DNA of 14,816 nt, from contig CAYWXT010000134.1 of assembly GCA_964462125.1 (NCBI GenBank), forward strand, positions 1 through 14,816, in the 5' to 3' direction. The notes under the pieces are model-generated. The model was not told the DNA's origin. It was given only the letters and a program-made list of their open reading frames with translations, and ran no database searches. Made by a program: the position numbers and the translations under genes. Of the stretch, positions 14,815 through 14,816 are shown piece by piece. Positions within the stretch are counted from its first letter, which is position 1, and every line of letters starts with the position of its first letter. This DNA comes from JAWLFY01 sp964462125 (lineage in GTDB: Bacteria > Planctomycetota > Planctomycetia > Pirellulales > Pirellulaceae).

Positions 14815-14816
14815 CG

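Noticed and set aside
1..14816. tRNA genes, CRISPR arrays, prophage or defence genes
   Set aside because: No cloverleaf-like sequence, regular spaced repeats, integrase, restriction or toxin-antitoxin motif was seen on either strand by reading.

Overview
The window is a GC-rich stretch of bacterial chromosome with ordinary gene density. It carries eleven protein-coding genes, one of them cut by the left edge. I see no tRNA, rRNA, CRISPR array or intact mobile element. The style suggests a planctomycete of the Pirellulaceae type: GTG starts, mostly without a clear Shine-Dalgarno sequence, housekeeping genes scattered among large lineage-restricted secreted and membrane proteins, and an ABC/TPR membrane operon of a kind I associate with the Planctomycetota-Verrucomicrobiota group. 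This assignment is inference from protein character, not from a marker gene.

Left part (1-5403). A large exported protein of unknown function (minus strand, running off the left edge) is divergent from argH (argininosuccinate lyase). argH is followed after only 6 nt by a cardiolipin synthase gene, so the two are probably co-transcribed.

Middle part (5404-9766). A 252-nt gap ahead of rnc (ribonuclease III) holds a candidate promoter and, at the predicted transcript start, an almost perfect 20-bp hairpin. rnc converges with, and overlaps by 19 bp, a Sfp-type 4'-phosphopantetheinyl transferase gene. Divergent from the transferase is a small membrane-anchored coiled-coil/helix-turn-helix protein gene, which converges with folC (folylpolyglutamate synthase). 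folC is divergent from the next operon.

Right part (9767-14816). Three genes are joined by two ATGA stop/start overlaps: an ABC ATPase, an ABC-2 type permease with a large extracytoplasmic insert of about 270 residues, and a membrane-anchored helical (TPR-like) protein. This is the best candidate for an undescribed system: a dedicated transporter or envelope machine whose cargo cannot be read from the sequence. A pterin-4a-carbinolamine dehydratase gene follows, with the only strong Shine-Dalgarno sequence I noted at a start apart from a short GAGG at the transferase. The window ends in a small palindromic element resembling REP-type repeats.

Sure: argH, cls, rnc, folC, the phosphopantetheinyl transferase, the ABC ATPase and the carbinolamine dehydratase, all by motif. 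Less sure: exact starts of argH, rnc, folC and the ATPase, all regulatory sites, and any role for the three non-enzymatic membrane or secreted proteins.
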